Positions 26,187 through 36,200 of a DNA stretch of 64,000 nt are shown here, one piece after another (position 1 is the stretch's first letter; every line of letters begins with the position of its first letter). A program made the position numbers and the translations under genes. Source of the stretch: Marinobacter sp. LQ44. GTDB lineage: Bacteria; Pseudomonadota; Gammaproteobacteria; Pseudomonadales; Oleiphilaceae. Under the pieces are notes generated by a model. The model saw only the letters and a list, made by a program, of their open reading frames with translations, made no database searches and was not told the DNA's origin. The stretch covers positions 2,480,001-2,544,000 of the forward strand of contig NZ_CP014754.1 in the NCBI RefSeq assembly GCF_001447155.2, read 5' to 3'.

Positions 26187-27266
26187 TCAAATCGCCGCGC
26201 TGGTATCACTGGCCGGAGTTGATGGCCCCGCGGTGTGCGCTGGTTCATTGGATGGCCGAGCCGCATTGACCACCTGATTGCGGCCCTTTGCCTTGGCGTC
26301 GTACAGCGCCTGATCTGCACGGTTCAGCCAAACCGACCAGGTCTCGCCGCGGCACACTTCCGCCACGCTGGCACTGGCGGTCAGCTTTATGTCATCCAGG
26401 AACGGCCTGGCACTGATGCTGGTCAGTAACTGATGGGCGAGGGTGTCGGCATCTTTCTGGCGGGTTTCCGGCAACACCACCATGAACTCTTCGCCGCCAA
26501 TACGGAACAGCTGATCACTTTCCCGCAGTCGCTTCCGCAGCCGGATGGTCATTTCCTTAAGCACCCGGTCGCCGGCCAGGTGCCCCCAGCGGTCATTGAT
26601 GGTCTTGAAATAATCCAGATCAATCAGCACCAGGCTGGACACCCTCTCATAGCGCTCCCGCAGCTGAATCTGGCTGTTCAGAATGTCGGCCAGCTGAGAC
26701 CGGTTCAGGCAGCCGGTGAGCGGGTCAGTCGTGGCCAGCCGGGTCAGCTCCTGTTGGAGCCGGCCCACCAGCCAGGCGAAGATCATGGCAAACAGGCAAC
26801 TCAGCCCCAGGGAGAAGGTGATCCGCCAGAAATCGGCTTCGGGAAACTGAAGGAATGACACCACGGCCATGACGCTGACAAAAATGATGTTGCAGACAAT
26901 GGCTTCTTTCAGCGGTAACAGGAAAAACAGTGCGATAGCCGCTGGATAGGCCCAGTAAAGACCGGCGTGACCGTTAATGGAGGTCGAGTAGGCCGCGCAG
27001 ACCACGGCCAGAATCGGAAACAGGCGCCCTTTCAGGAAATAGACACTGCGCAACCGCAGGAACAGGATTACCAGGGCTGCGTTGACACAGAACAGAATCA
27101 AAAGGGCAGACAGCAGAAAGTTACCGTGTTGCCATTGCACCATCACCAGAGGTGCCACGGCGATAAAGGCCCAGATATGCAGGTGGTACACCAGCTGACG
27201 TTTGAAACCCAATACTGCAAGGGTTGGATTGGTCGCCATGGTATCCGGCGAGGCAAAAAGGTTCAC
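26187..27266 (-). CDS. Membrane diguanylate cyclase
   Basis: About 359 residues. Six or so hydrophobic helices at the N-terminus (about 20-185), a MASE-like sensor region, then a GGDEF domain with active motif IGGEEF and I-site RESD five residues before it. Likely makes c-di-GMP with product inhibition. GTG at 27266 follows AGGAGTAGGCT, a strong ribosome site; ATG 27239 is an alternative. The tail after about residue 335 is proline/threonine/serine rich. Confidence 0.88.
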   Translation of the reverse strand: MNLFASPDTMATNPTLAVLGFKRQLVYHLHIWAFIAVAPLVMVQWQHGNFLLSALLILFCVNAALVILFLRLRSVYFLKGRLFPILAVVCAAYSTSINGHAGLYWAYPAAIALFFLLPLKEAIVCNIIFVSVMAVVSFLQFPEADFWRITFSLGLSCLFAMIFAWLVGRLQQELTRLATTDPLTGCLNRSQLADILNSQIQLRERYERVSSLVLIDLDYFKTINDRWGHLAGDRVLKEMTIRLRKRLRESDQLFRIGGEEFMVVLPETRQKDADTLAHQLLTSISARPFLDDIKLTASASVAEVCRGETWSVWLNRADQALYDAKAKGRNQVVNAARPSNEPAHTAGPSTPASDTSAAI

Positions 27267-27405
27267 AGCCTACTCCTGCAGCTCATGGCTGGCATACTTC
27301 CCTGAAACACTGATGGCTCAAGTCTAGCACGGAGTTATTGGCTGGCCACTGCAGGTTTCGATAAACTCCCGGGACTTTGACCAGAACCGTAAGCAGGAAC
27401 ACGTG

Positions 27406-28488
27406 ATGACCGCAATCCAGATCCGAACACCGGCGCTGACCATCCGGGCTGGGCGACGGGCCCTTCAGCGCCTGAGGGACAAGCCGTTAACACCGGCGGA
27501 CGTCCACGTGATACCCGGCGCCGCCGGTGGCCCGAAAGCCCTGGGAATCAGCGGTCTGGACAAGGCCATCTTCGGTGACTGGTTGCCCCGGGCACCGCAA
27601 GAGCGGGTGCTGATCGGCTCGTCCATCGGCAGCTGGCGGTTCGCGGCGATTGCCTCATCCAACGATCCGAAAGGCCAACTGGCCAGGCTGGCGGAACTCT
27701 ATACCAGCCAGCGTTTTGCCAAGGGGGTCAGTGCCGCCGAGGTATCTCGAAAAAGCGTTCTGTTTCTGGAAGAGTTGCTGGGCGGTCGGGAGGAGTTCAT
27801 CCTCAACCACCCCTGGTACCGGCTTAATGTGGTGGTTGTGCGCAGCCTGGGCTTGCTGGAACACGACGCCAGGGGCCGCCTGGGTCTGGGCCTGATGAGT
27901 GCAATCAGCGCCAACATGGTCAGTCGTCGCCACCTTGGCCGATTCATGGAGCGGGGTATCGTGCATGATGCCCGTATCAGGACGCCGGTGTCCAAACTGG
28001 TGGATTTTCCCAGCCATGAAGTGGCGCTGTCCGCAGACAATCTGCTGCCTGCGCTACTGGCCTCCGCTTCGATTCCGCTGGTTATGTCCGGTGTTCGGAA
28101 TATTCCCGGAGCCCCGGATGGCGTCTACCGGGATGGCGGGCTGCTGGACTACCACCTGGATCTGCCCTACGAGCAACCGGGCATCATCCTGTACCCGCAC
28201 TTTACCGATAAGGTAGTGCCGGGTTGGTTTGACAAGACCTTGCCGTGGCGCCGGGGCGATGCCACCCGATTACAGGATGTGCTGCTGGTCTCCCCGTCCC
28301 GGGCGTATCTGGACAGCCTGCCGGACCGCAAACTGCCAGACCGGAAAGACTTCGAGAAGTACCTTGGCGACGACTCAGGCCGTGAACGATCCTGGCGCGC
28401 ATCCATTGCCGAGAGTGACCGGCTGGGGGACGAGTTCCTCGAACTTGTGGAGAGCGGGCGCCTGCTGGATCAGGTTCAGCCATTGTAG
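27406..28488 (+). CDS. Patatin-like phospholipase
   Basis: About 360 residues. Oxyanion-hole glycines in IPGAAGGPKALG (37-47), nucleophile serine S73 in GSSIGSW, and the dyad aspartate in YRDGGLLDYH near residue 242 are all present, so lipid acyl-hydrolase activity is plausible. No signal peptide is visible. ATG 27406 follows AGGAACACGTG. Tail-to-tail overlap of 13 bases with the PAS gene. Patatins act on membrane lipids or host lipids; the role here is unknown. Confidence 0.88.
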   Translation: MTAIQIRTPALTIRAGRRALQRLRDKPLTPADVHVIPGAAGGPKALGISGLDKAIFGDWLPRAPQERVLIGSSIGSWRFAAIASSNDPKGQLARLAELYTSQRFAKGVSAAEVSRKSVLFLEELLGGREEFILNHPWYRLNVVVVRSLGLLEHDARGRLGLGLMSAISANMVSRRHLGRFMERGIVHDARIRTPVSKLVDFPSHEVALSADNLLPALLASASIPLVMSGVRNIPGAPDGVYRDGGLLDYHLDLPYEQPGIILYPHFTDKVVPGWFDKTLPWRRGDATRLQDVLLVSPSRAYLDSLPDRKLPDRKDFEKYLGDDSGRERSWRASIAESDRLGDEFLELVESGRLLDQVQPL

Positions 28489-29492
28489 CCATTGGCAATC
28501 TTGAGTGCGCTCAGTCTGAAGCCTGTGACTCCGTGGATCGGGTCCTTCAGTACCATCACCCGCACCACCGCCGGGACCGTCCGCTCGGCGCTGCGGTGCA
28601 ACAGATTCACATCTACCCTGGCCAGGGTGGCCTCTTGCCGGGCTGCGGCCAGGCACTGGTCGAAGCGTGCACGGTCGGGCTCGGCGACCAGTTCGCTGAA
28701 CGGCCGGTTGACAAGGTCTGACGGCGCCAGTCCCAGCACATCCGCTACCTGTGCCGATACGAATCCTATCTGCCCCTGTTCATCCAGTTCGCTGACAATG
28801 GCTCCCGACAGCGCGACCAGGTCCCGACTGCGGGATTCGCTGTCATTCAGTGCCTGGCGCAGCACGTTCTTCTCGACCTGCAAGTTGGTGATCCGTTGGT
28901 CAGCGATCCTGTTCAGCCTGGCCAACCGATGACCGTTGTCGTCTTTCCGTGCAGCCTGCCGGCATAGGGCGAGGGCGAGCAGCGTTGCCACGGCGGTAAT
29001 CACCCCGCCACTGGCGCCAACGAGCCACCCCACACGCCGGGCCGGCGACGCCAGCAACCGGGTATCCGGCAAGGTGGTCACCATCCAGTGCCGGCCGTTG
29101 GTCTGCAACTCGGTTCTCAGGGCGTCATTACCGGCCGGATGGCGTGAGCTGCCCAGCTGTATCAGTGGTTTCTTGGTGTGGCGTTCCAGGGTATCGATCC
29201 TGAGACTGATGCCATCCTGAAGTCCGGTTGCCAGGGAAGCCCGGAGCTCTTGAAGCTGTTCGTCTTCCTGCGATAGCCGGGCAAGATGGATGACAACCTG
29301 GCTGACCAGGGATTGATGCAGGGCCTGATAACGCTGGTGGGCAAGCTGATGAGCCATGTCTGAGGCGAGGCGGGCCGTCAGGAGGCTCAGAATGACGCCG
29401 CAGACCAGAATGACGGCCGGACCCCAGAGCCCCGGCCAGAGGCCAGGCCGGCGCGGGCCCGGATAAGGGATGTCAGAGAGGTCGCTATCCAT
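28476..29492 (-). CDS. Membrane PAS-domain protein without output domain
   Basis: 338 residues. Helix at about 24-45, a periplasmic segment of some 110 residues, a second helix near 153-175, a coiled-coil stretch (RLNRIADQRITNLQVEKNVLRQALND) and a C-terminal PAS domain (LDEQGQIGFVSAQVADVLGLAPSDLVNRPFSELV). The layout looks like a sensor kinase or cyclase cut after PAS: no HisKA, ATPase, GGDEF or EAL follows. It may act by partner contact. ATG 29492. Confidence 0.78.
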   Translation of the reverse strand: MDSDLSDIPYPGPRRPGLWPGLWGPAVILVCGVILSLLTARLASDMAHQLAHQRYQALHQSLVSQVVIHLARLSQEDEQLQELRASLATGLQDGISLRIDTLERHTKKPLIQLGSSRHPAGNDALRTELQTNGRHWMVTTLPDTRLLASPARRVGWLVGASGGVITAVATLLALALCRQAARKDDNGHRLARLNRIADQRITNLQVEKNVLRQALNDSESRSRDLVALSGAIVSELDEQGQIGFVSAQVADVLGLAPSDLVNRPFSELVAEPDRARFDQCLAAARQEATLARVDVNLLHRSAERTVPAVVRVMVLKDPIHGVTGFRLSALKIANGYNG

Positions 29493-29574
29493 GCTGAAAG
29501 CCTCTGGAGCTGTTACGGAAAGTGTGTCCAGATTACTCTAGACCAGCTCCGGCACTTTCGAAAGACGGAAGCAG

Positions 29575-30387
29575 TTATCGGCTGGCGTTCCGGGCGGTAC
29601 CGTACACCAGCAGAAAAGCCAGGAAGGCGGTCACTACCACCGACGGCCCGGCTGGAGAATCCAGGTGCCAGGACAGCGTCAGGCCGCCGGTCACGGCGAT
29701 AAAGCCGAACACCACCGCCAGTGCCATCATGTGTTCTGGATTTTTGGCCAGGCGCCTGGCGGTGGCCGCAGGAATGATCAACAGGGCGGTAATCAGCAGG
29801 ACCCCGACAATCTTCATCGCCACGGCAATCACCAGGGAGAACATCAGCATCAGCGCCAACCGCAAACGCTCCACAGGTATTCCCTCCACCCGGGCCAGCT
29901 CCTCGTGGATGGTGCTCATCAACAGCCCGCGCCAGAGCATCGCCAGCAGTGTCAACACGAAAGCCGCGCCGCCGTAGATCCAAAGCAGGTCCTGGCGGCT
30001 CATGGCCAGCAGGTCACCGAACAGCAGGCCAGTCAGGTCAACCCGCACATCCGGCATGAAGCTCAGGGAGACCAGGCCGATGGCCAGGGCGCTGTGGGCG
30101 AGAATGCCCAGCAAGGTGTCGGTGGCCAAAGCCCGGGTGCGCGAGAGCAACACCAGAGCGACAGCAATGGTGACGCAGGTAATGATCACGCCCAGGTTCA
30201 GTGGAACACTGATCAGGAAACTCAGGGCGATGCCGAGTAACGCGGAATGGGCAAGGGTGTCGCCAAAATACGCCATTCGCCGCCAGACCACGAAGCAGCC
30301 CAGGGGGCCAGCCACCAGTGCAACACCCAGTCCACCCAGCAGTGCCCGCCAGAAAAAATCCCCGAGCACAGAATCAATGATGCTCAT
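29575..30387 (-). CDS. znuB: Zinc ABC transporter permease
   Basis: About 270 residues, eight or nine hydrophobic helices, in the ABC-3 family. Key features are GPLGCFVVWRRMAYFGDTLAHSALLGIAL and LLITALLIIPAATARRLAKN, typical of ZnuB. Forms the inner-membrane channel for high-affinity Zn2+ uptake with ZnuC and a periplasmic ZnuA. Start at ATG 30387 overlaps znuC by 14 bases. Probably co-transcribed with zur and repressed by Zn-Zur. Confidence 0.94.
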   Translation of the reverse strand: MSIIDSVLGDFFWRALLGGLGVALVAGPLGCFVVWRRMAYFGDTLAHSALLGIALSFLISVPLNLGVIITCVTIAVALVLLSRTRALATDTLLGILAHSALAIGLVSLSFMPDVRVDLTGLLFGDLLAMSRQDLLWIYGGAAFVLTLLAMLWRGLLMSTIHEELARVEGIPVERLRLALMLMFSLVIAVAMKIVGVLLITALLIIPAATARRLAKNPEHMMALAVVFGFIAVTGGLTLSWHLDSPAGPSVVVTAFLAFLLVYGTARNASR

Positions 30388-31147
30388 GGTCACAGGCTCC
30401 CTGAACGTCTGTGCTGGTCACAATGTCACCGTGCAGGTTATGACGGTGGTTGTGATTGTGATGATAGACTGCGAGAGATTCTGCCACCTGGTGGCCAAAG
30501 GTCTCGATGAACGCGGGGTCGTGAGAAATGTCGGCCGGGTAACCGCTGCAACACACGTGCTGGTTCAGGCATATGACCTTGTCGGTGGCGGCCATGACCA
30601 GGTGCAAGTCGTGGGAAATCATGATCACACCGCAATTCAGCTCATCACGGAGTTGGCGGATCAGGTCATACAGGGCCGCCTGGCCGTTGATATCCACACC
30701 CTGGGCGGGTTCGTCCAGCACCAGAAGGTCCGGTCGCCGTGCCAGTGCCCGAGCCAGCAACAAACGCTGTTTTTCGCCGCCTGACAGGTGATGCACCGAG
30801 GCATCCAGCAGGTGCCGGACACCGGTGCGCTCCAGCGCGGCTTCGCATTCTGCGCCGGAGCGGCCGCTCAACAGCATGAACCGGCGTACGCTCAGGGGCA
30901 GCGTCGCTTCCAGGGACAGGTGCTGGGGCACATAGCCAATGACCAGGCTGTTGGCCAGCGAGACCTTGCCAGAGCTGGGCTTCTGGATACCCAGAACGGC
31001 TTTGATCAGGGTGGTCTTCCCGGCACCATTGGGACCGATAATGGTGATGATGTCGCCCCTGCGAACCGCCATCTCAACACGGTCCACCACCGGGCGGTCG
31101 TCGAACTGTACGGTCAGCTGATGCAGGCGCACCAGGGCATCAGGCAT
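30374..31147 (-). CDS. znuC: Zinc ABC transporter ATPase
   Basis: 257 residues. Walker A GPNGAGKTT, signature LSGGEKQRLLLARAL and Walker B LLVLDEPAQGVD are present. Powers zinc uptake through ZnuB. The C-terminus is histidine-rich (YHHNHNHRH... and a final DHEHH), common in ZnuC and possibly a zinc-sensing tail. Start overlaps the zur stop by eight bases. No znuA lies in this window. Confidence 0.95.
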   Translation of the reverse strand: MPDALVRLHQLTVQFDDRPVVDRVEMAVRRGDIITIIGPNGAGKTTLIKAVLGIQKPSSGKVSLANSLVIGYVPQHLSLEATLPLSVRRFMLLSGRSGAECEAALERTGVRHLLDASVHHLSGGEKQRLLLARALARRPDLLVLDEPAQGVDINGQAALYDLIRQLRDELNCGVIMISHDLHLVMAATDKVICLNQHVCCSGYPADISHDPAFIETFGHQVAESLAVYHHNHNHRHNLHGDIVTSTDVQGACDHEHH

Positions 31148-31631
31148 GGCCGGGTTCTCCCTGGCACCGGGGGCAACGACCGGCCACTTCCATGGTGATT
31201 TCTTCGGGCCGGAAGGCTACGTCAGCCGCCGCGGCTTCTACCGCGCGAGTGACGTCCGGTGCGTCCAGCTCAAGTACGTTTCCGCATTCCCGGCAGATCA
31301 GGAAAGTGCCCCGGTGGTGTTCACCGGCATGGGTGCAGCCGGTAAATGCGTTCAGGGAGGCAATCCGGTGCACCAGACCGTATTGCAACAGGAAATCCAG
31401 GGCCCGGTAGACGGTGGGTGGGGCGGCGTTATGGCCCTCGGTGCCCAGCATGGCGAGAATGTCGTAGGCCCCGAGGGGCTTGTGAGATTGCCAGATCAAT
31501 TCCAGAACCCGTTCACGGATGGGGGTGAGGCGGGCATTCTGTTGTCGGCAAATGGCCCGGGCATCCGCCAGGGCCTGGCTGACACAGGCCTCGTGGTTGT
31601 GCGGGCGATAAGGAAGCGCGCGTTCGGGCAT
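31140..31631 (-). CDS. zur: Fur-family zinc uptake regulator
   Basis: 163 residues. Fur fold with the DNA-binding helix region LTPIRERVLELIWQSHKPLGAYDILAML...PPTVYRALDFLLQYGLVHRI, and the metal sites in TGCTHAGEHHRGTFLICRECGNVLEL plus RCPRCQ at the end. Represses zinc uptake genes when zinc-loaded. First gene of zur-znuC-znuB with overlapping starts; a probable Zur box lies just upstream, giving autoregulation. Confidence 0.92.
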   Translation of the reverse strand: MPERALPYRPHNHEACVSQALADARAICRQQNARLTPIRERVLELIWQSHKPLGAYDILAMLGTEGHNAAPPTVYRALDFLLQYGLVHRIASLNAFTGCTHAGEHHRGTFLICRECGNVLELDAPDVTRAVEAAAADVAFRPEEITMEVAGRCPRCQGEPGHA

Positions 31632-31651
31632 AGTCTGGATCCTGCAAAGTT

Positions 31652-31672
31652 TGCAACATTATAACATTTGCA
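31652..31672 (-). promoter_or_regulatory. Probable Zur box in front of zur-znuCB
   Basis: TGCAACATTATAACATTTGC plus A, with TGCAA/TTGCA ends around a central TTATAA; on the minus strand AAATGTTATA matches half of the known Zur consensus. It ends 20 bases before the zur start, where it would overlap the promoter. Confidence 0.7.
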
Positions 31673-31705
31673 GGCTGTACTGCTACGGCTGTGACCAGGT
31701 GGTCA

Positions 31706-32167
31706 TCAGTGTCTGGCGGTTAGCGCCAGTGACTCCAGGTACTCGAGGTTGGGAATCCAGGCGGCTTCGCCGTCGACTTCCACCTGCATGAGGTCGGCCG
31801 GTCCGGCTTCGCCGTCCAGTTTCCGGATCTGCTCTTCCACCAGTCGGGCCTGGCTGGGAATGCCCTGGGTGACTAACGCCATGAACGGGGCCTGCTGATG
31901 GCCATCACCGATGGTGTTGAGCACAATGATTCTGCCCCGGTTGTCTCCGGGTACGGTCAGGATCCCGCCGTTGGCCGCGTCATAGGATATGACCGGCAGG
32001 GTAAGGCCACGCCAGTCCAGAAAGCCTACCAGCCATTCCGGGGTACTGGCGCCGGCGTCGGTGCTGTTAAAATCCACCACTTCCGCGATCGACACGTTGG
32101 GTAGCAATAGTTGCCGGTCACTGACCGGAATCATGACACAGGAGAGGGATTGGCTGTTCTCTTTCAT
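31706..32167 (-). CDS. chpC: CheW-like adaptor ChpC
   Basis: 153 residues with a single CheW-like domain: VMIPVSDRQLLLPNVSIAEVVDF...EWLVGFLDWRGLTLPVISYD. In Pseudomonas ChpC is a second adaptor of the pilus chemosensory system and follows chpB, as here. Thought to link extra receptors to the ChpA kinase. Last gene of the pil-chp run; zur follows after 74 bases with its own control region. Confidence 0.88.
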   Translation of the reverse strand: MKENSQSLSCVMIPVSDRQLLLPNVSIAEVVDFNSTDAGASTPEWLVGFLDWRGLTLPVISYDAANGGILTVPGDNRGRIIVLNTIGDGHQQAPFMALVTQGIPSQARLVEEQIRKLDGEAGPADLMQVEVDGEAAWIPNLEYLESLALTARH

Positions 32168-32178
32168 GGCGTGTTACC

Positions 32179-33231
32179 TCAGGCGGAATCCCGTTTCTGC
32201 CGGCTTTTGAGCAGACAGTTGTTCTCAATGGTTTTCACCAGTTCCTTCGCCAGTTGCTCCGGTGTGCCGCAGAAGCTGCTGCAGCCGGTAGCGGCGACCG
32301 AATCCGGCATCGAACTGTTGCCGCAACTCTTGCTTTCCTGCACCCAGATGCGACTGCCGTAGGCTTTAAGCATGGGCGCTGCAATGGCGCCATCGTTGCC
32401 CATGCCGGAAAACAGGATGGCGTGGCAACGCTTGCCGTAGTAATCGGCGACGTTAAGCAAGACCTGGTCAATGGACGGGCCATAGGGACCAGGCCAGGGA
32501 GTGTTGCGTTCTGTCAGTTGGCCCTGGGTGTCGAACGTCCATTCCCGCTCAACCGGCATCAGCACCACATCACCGTTTCGTACCCGGTAGCCTTCTTCCG
32601 CTCGTTTGAGCTGGTAGTGGGCATGTCGGCCAAGAACCCGGGTCAGTACCTCGGTGAAGTTGCCATCAATATGCTGCGCGTACACAAAGCCCACCGGCAA
32701 TCCCGGTGGCAGATTGTCCAGAAACGTTTTGACGGCAGCGGGTCCGCCCAGGGAAGCGCCCAGCACCCAGACGTCCTCTGCCAATGAGCCTGGCGCTGCC
32801 GGGGCAATCCAACGAGGCAGTTCCGGTGCCGAATGAAGCGCCGGTGTGGTCTCCACCAATTCTTCCAGATCGCTGGCGGTGTCCAGGGCCTCCAGGTGGC
32901 CAAGTTGCTGCTCCAGCTTGTCCACAAGCCGTCGTTCCCAACGGAAATAGTCTGTACTGCCGGGTTTGGGCGCCTGATCAACCCCGAAAAGTACCGGGGC
33001 GTCGGTATTTTCCAGCAAATGATCAAACAGCGCTGGATGGTCAGCCTCGTCTTCCAGGGTGACCAGCCACAGGCATGCATCCGGGAATTCCGGATAGTCC
33101 ATCAGTCGGGACGGATCGCCTGAAAACGACACTTCCAGGCCGAATTTACCGGTGGCGGCCTGCAACCGGTGGCGTTGCAGGACCACATCGGAAACAATCC
33201 CGACCCCGGGCCGGCCAGATTGGCCGGCCAT
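32179..33231 (-). CDS. chpB: CheB-like methylesterase ChpB
   Basis: About 350 residues. The C-terminal CheB methylesterase domain has serine in GASLGGPAAV, histidine in YAQHIDGNF and aspartate in FSGMGNDGA. The N-terminal part resembles a receiver-like domain without the usual acidic pocket, as reported for ChpB. Removes methyl groups from the receptor PilJ, opposing PilK. Its ATG overlaps the chpA stop (TGATG). Confidence 0.9.
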   Translation of the reverse strand: MAGQSGRPGVGIVSDVVLQRHRLQAATGKFGLEVSFSGDPSRLMDYPEFPDACLWLVTLEDEADHPALFDHLLENTDAPVLFGVDQAPKPGSTDYFRWERRLVDKLEQQLGHLEALDTASDLEELVETTPALHSAPELPRWIAPAAPGSLAEDVWVLGASLGGPAAVKTFLDNLPPGLPVGFVYAQHIDGNFTEVLTRVLGRHAHYQLKRAEEGYRVRNGDVVLMPVEREWTFDTQGQLTERNTPWPGPYGPSIDQVLLNVADYYGKRCHAILFSGMGNDGAIAAPMLKAYGSRIWVQESKSCGNSSMPDSVAATGCSSFCGTPEQLAKELVKTIENNCLLKSRQKRDSA

Positions 33232-36200
33232 CACTGATTCCCGGTCAACCGCTTGATGGTGTCAAGCAGCTCGGCTTCCTGGAACGGTTTGCCCAGATAC
33301 TCGTTGACCCCGATCGACAGTGCCCGTTCGCGGTGTTTCTCTCCGGTTCGGGAGGTGATCATACAGATCGGTGTTTCCTTCAGGTTGTCGTCGTGGCGCA
33401 CGAAACTGGCCACCTCGAAACCGTCCATCCGGGGCATTTCGATGTCCAGCAGAATGATGTCCGGGCGATGATCCTGAAGCTGGGCCACCGCATCCAGGCC
33501 GTCCTTCGCGGTGATGACTTCCATGCCGTTTCGTTCCAGCAATCGAGAGGTAACCTTGCGCACGGTTACCGAGTCGTCCACCACCATAACGGTGGTGATT
33601 TTCTCTTCGTAGCGGCTGGTTTCCCGGGCTTTTTCGAGGTTCGCCAGGCGTTGCCGTTCGGACAGGATGTCGGAACGGATCATCGCTGGCAGGTCAAGAA
33701 TCACCACCACGTTACCGTCACCCAGAATGGTGGCACCGGACACACCGCGCACGGTACTGAACTGCGGCCCCAGGGATTTAACAACGATTTCCCGGCTGCC
33801 CATCAGGTGGTCCACCTGCAAGGCCATGGGCTGTTCGGCACCTCGCACCAGAATTACCGGTAATGGCAATGCCTGACCCTGCAGTTTCGGATGATGGTCA
33901 CTGTTCAGCAGGCTGCCCAGATACTGCAGGCGGTATTGCTGGCCGGCGTATTCGTACATGGGGGCATCCGGCTTGTAATACTCTTCCAGCTCGTAGGTGC
34001 TGACCCGCACGATACCTTCAATGGTGTTGAGCGGGATGGCATAGAAGTCTTCGCCGGTAGCCACCATCAGGGCGCGGTTCACCGACACGGTAAACGGCAG
34101 GCGCACGGTAAAGGTGGTGCCGCGGCCCAGGGCCGAGTCAATATCCAGGCTGCCGCCCAGTTGCTTGATCTCGCTGCCGACCACATCCATACCCACACCA
34201 CGGCCAGAGATCTGGGTAACTTGTTGGGCGGTGGAGAAGCCGGGCTGCAGGATAAACTGCAGGATTTCCCGCTCTGACAGGTCTTCATCGGCCCGCATCA
34301 GCCCCTGACGGACGGCTTTGTCGCGGATCACATCGGCCGGGATACCCTTGCCGTCATCGATCATCCGCAGAACCACATCGCCGCCTTCCCGGGTCAGTGA
34401 CAACGTCACTTCACCGGTGGCAGGCTTGCCGGCTTTCTTGCGCTCTTCCGGGGTCTCGATGCCGTGGTCCAGGGCGTTACGCAGCATGTGCTCCAGGGGC
34501 GCGATCATGCGCTCCAGAATATTGCGGTCCATTTCGCCTTCGGCGTTGCGAACGTCAAAGTCCACTTTTTTGCCCAGCTCGCCGCTGATCTGGCGCACGA
34601 TACGGCGCAGGCGTGGCACCATCGAGGCGAACGGAATCATCCGGGTCTTCATCAGACCTTCCTGGAGTTCCGTGTTGATCCGGGACTGCTGCACCAGCAG
34701 GGTTTCGGTATCCCGTACCCGGTCGGCCAGGGTTTCCCTCAGGTCGGCAAGGTCAGAGGATGACTCGGACAGTGCCCGGGACAGCTGTTGGATGGATGAG
34801 TAACGGTCCATCTCCAGCGGATCGAAGTCGTCGCCGTAGTCTGGGCCGTGTTCCTGTTCGGCCCGGAACAGAATCTGGGCCTCGGTTTCGATATCCATCC
34901 GGCGCAGCTGTTCACGCAAACGTTCGATGGTGGCGGCCATTTCATCCAGGGTGTGGCTGAAATCGCTGGTCTGCTGCTCCAGGCGGCCCCGGGTAATACT
35001 GGTCTCGCCGGCCAGGTTAACCAGTTCGTCCAGCAATGGCGCAGACACCCGGATGGTTTCCTGGGCCGCTCGCTGGGTTTCGGCCGCCTTGTTACGGATC
35101 TTGGCCGCTGCTTTTGCTGGCTTGGGCTGCTCCGGGGTCGGTTTGGCCGGCGTTTCTGGTTGCGGGGCCGGTACCTCGGCTGGCCGCTCAGATGTCGGCT
35201 CAGGCTGCGTTGAATCAGGCTGCGCCTGTGACGGTGCAATAACCGGTGCACCCGACTCAAAGCGAGTGCGGATAGCCGACACCAAACCAATAATAGCGTC
35301 GTGGTCTTCGGTAATCGCCTGCCACTGGCTGTCGTCCGGAGCGTTTCCACCCAAATCAATCAAGCGGGTTTCAAAGGCGTGGGCTTTGTCACCCAGTTCG
35401 CTAAGTTGCGACAACCGTGCGCCACCCTTGAGGGTGTGCAGGGCCCGTTGGGCCTCCTGGTTGAAATGATGGTTGGCTGGCTCTTTGCGCCAGTCATCCA
35501 GCAGCTGCTCGAGCTGGTCCATGATCTCGCCGGCTTCCTCCAGGAAGATCTCCAGCACTTCTGGATCGACCACATCCGAGTCGGCCTCGGCGGATGCCTC
35601 CGGGGCCTCCGCCAGGTCGTCGGACACCTGGCCGGTGGCCTGGAAGTCGGCAATCAGGTCGCTGTCAGACTTAGGTTTCTGGCCTGCTTCAATGGTATCC
35701 AGCATGGACTTGAGGCTAGCCAGGGCCCGGTCGCTGAGCGTCAGCAGACCTTGCTGATCGTTACCGCCGGAGACCAGAGTATCCAGCGCGTCCGACCAGG
35801 CCTCGGCAAGGTCGGCAATCGGGTCGACATCGGACAGGCGGGCGCCACCCTTAAGGGTATGCAGTTCCTGCTGCAATCGGGTGATGCCGGCCAGTTCGTC
35901 CGGTTCTTCACGCCACTGGTCGAGGCATTCGGTGATGGCTTCATGGATCTCCAGGCCTTCGTCCAGGAAGATGCCAATCAGGTCGTCATCGGAGGCAGCT
36001 GCCAGAGTTCCGGTAGGTTTTTCATGGACATCAGTGCCGGGCTCGGCGATGGTCTCCGGGCTCTGATCCTCGGCGCTTGGCTCTTCCGCCTCCTCCACCT
36101 CTGCGGCAGGCAAGGTTTGCACTGGCGCCGGGGTCTCGCCCCGCAGAATCGCTTCCACCTGCTGAACCAATTCATCGGCCGGCGGGCAGGGCTTCTGGGT

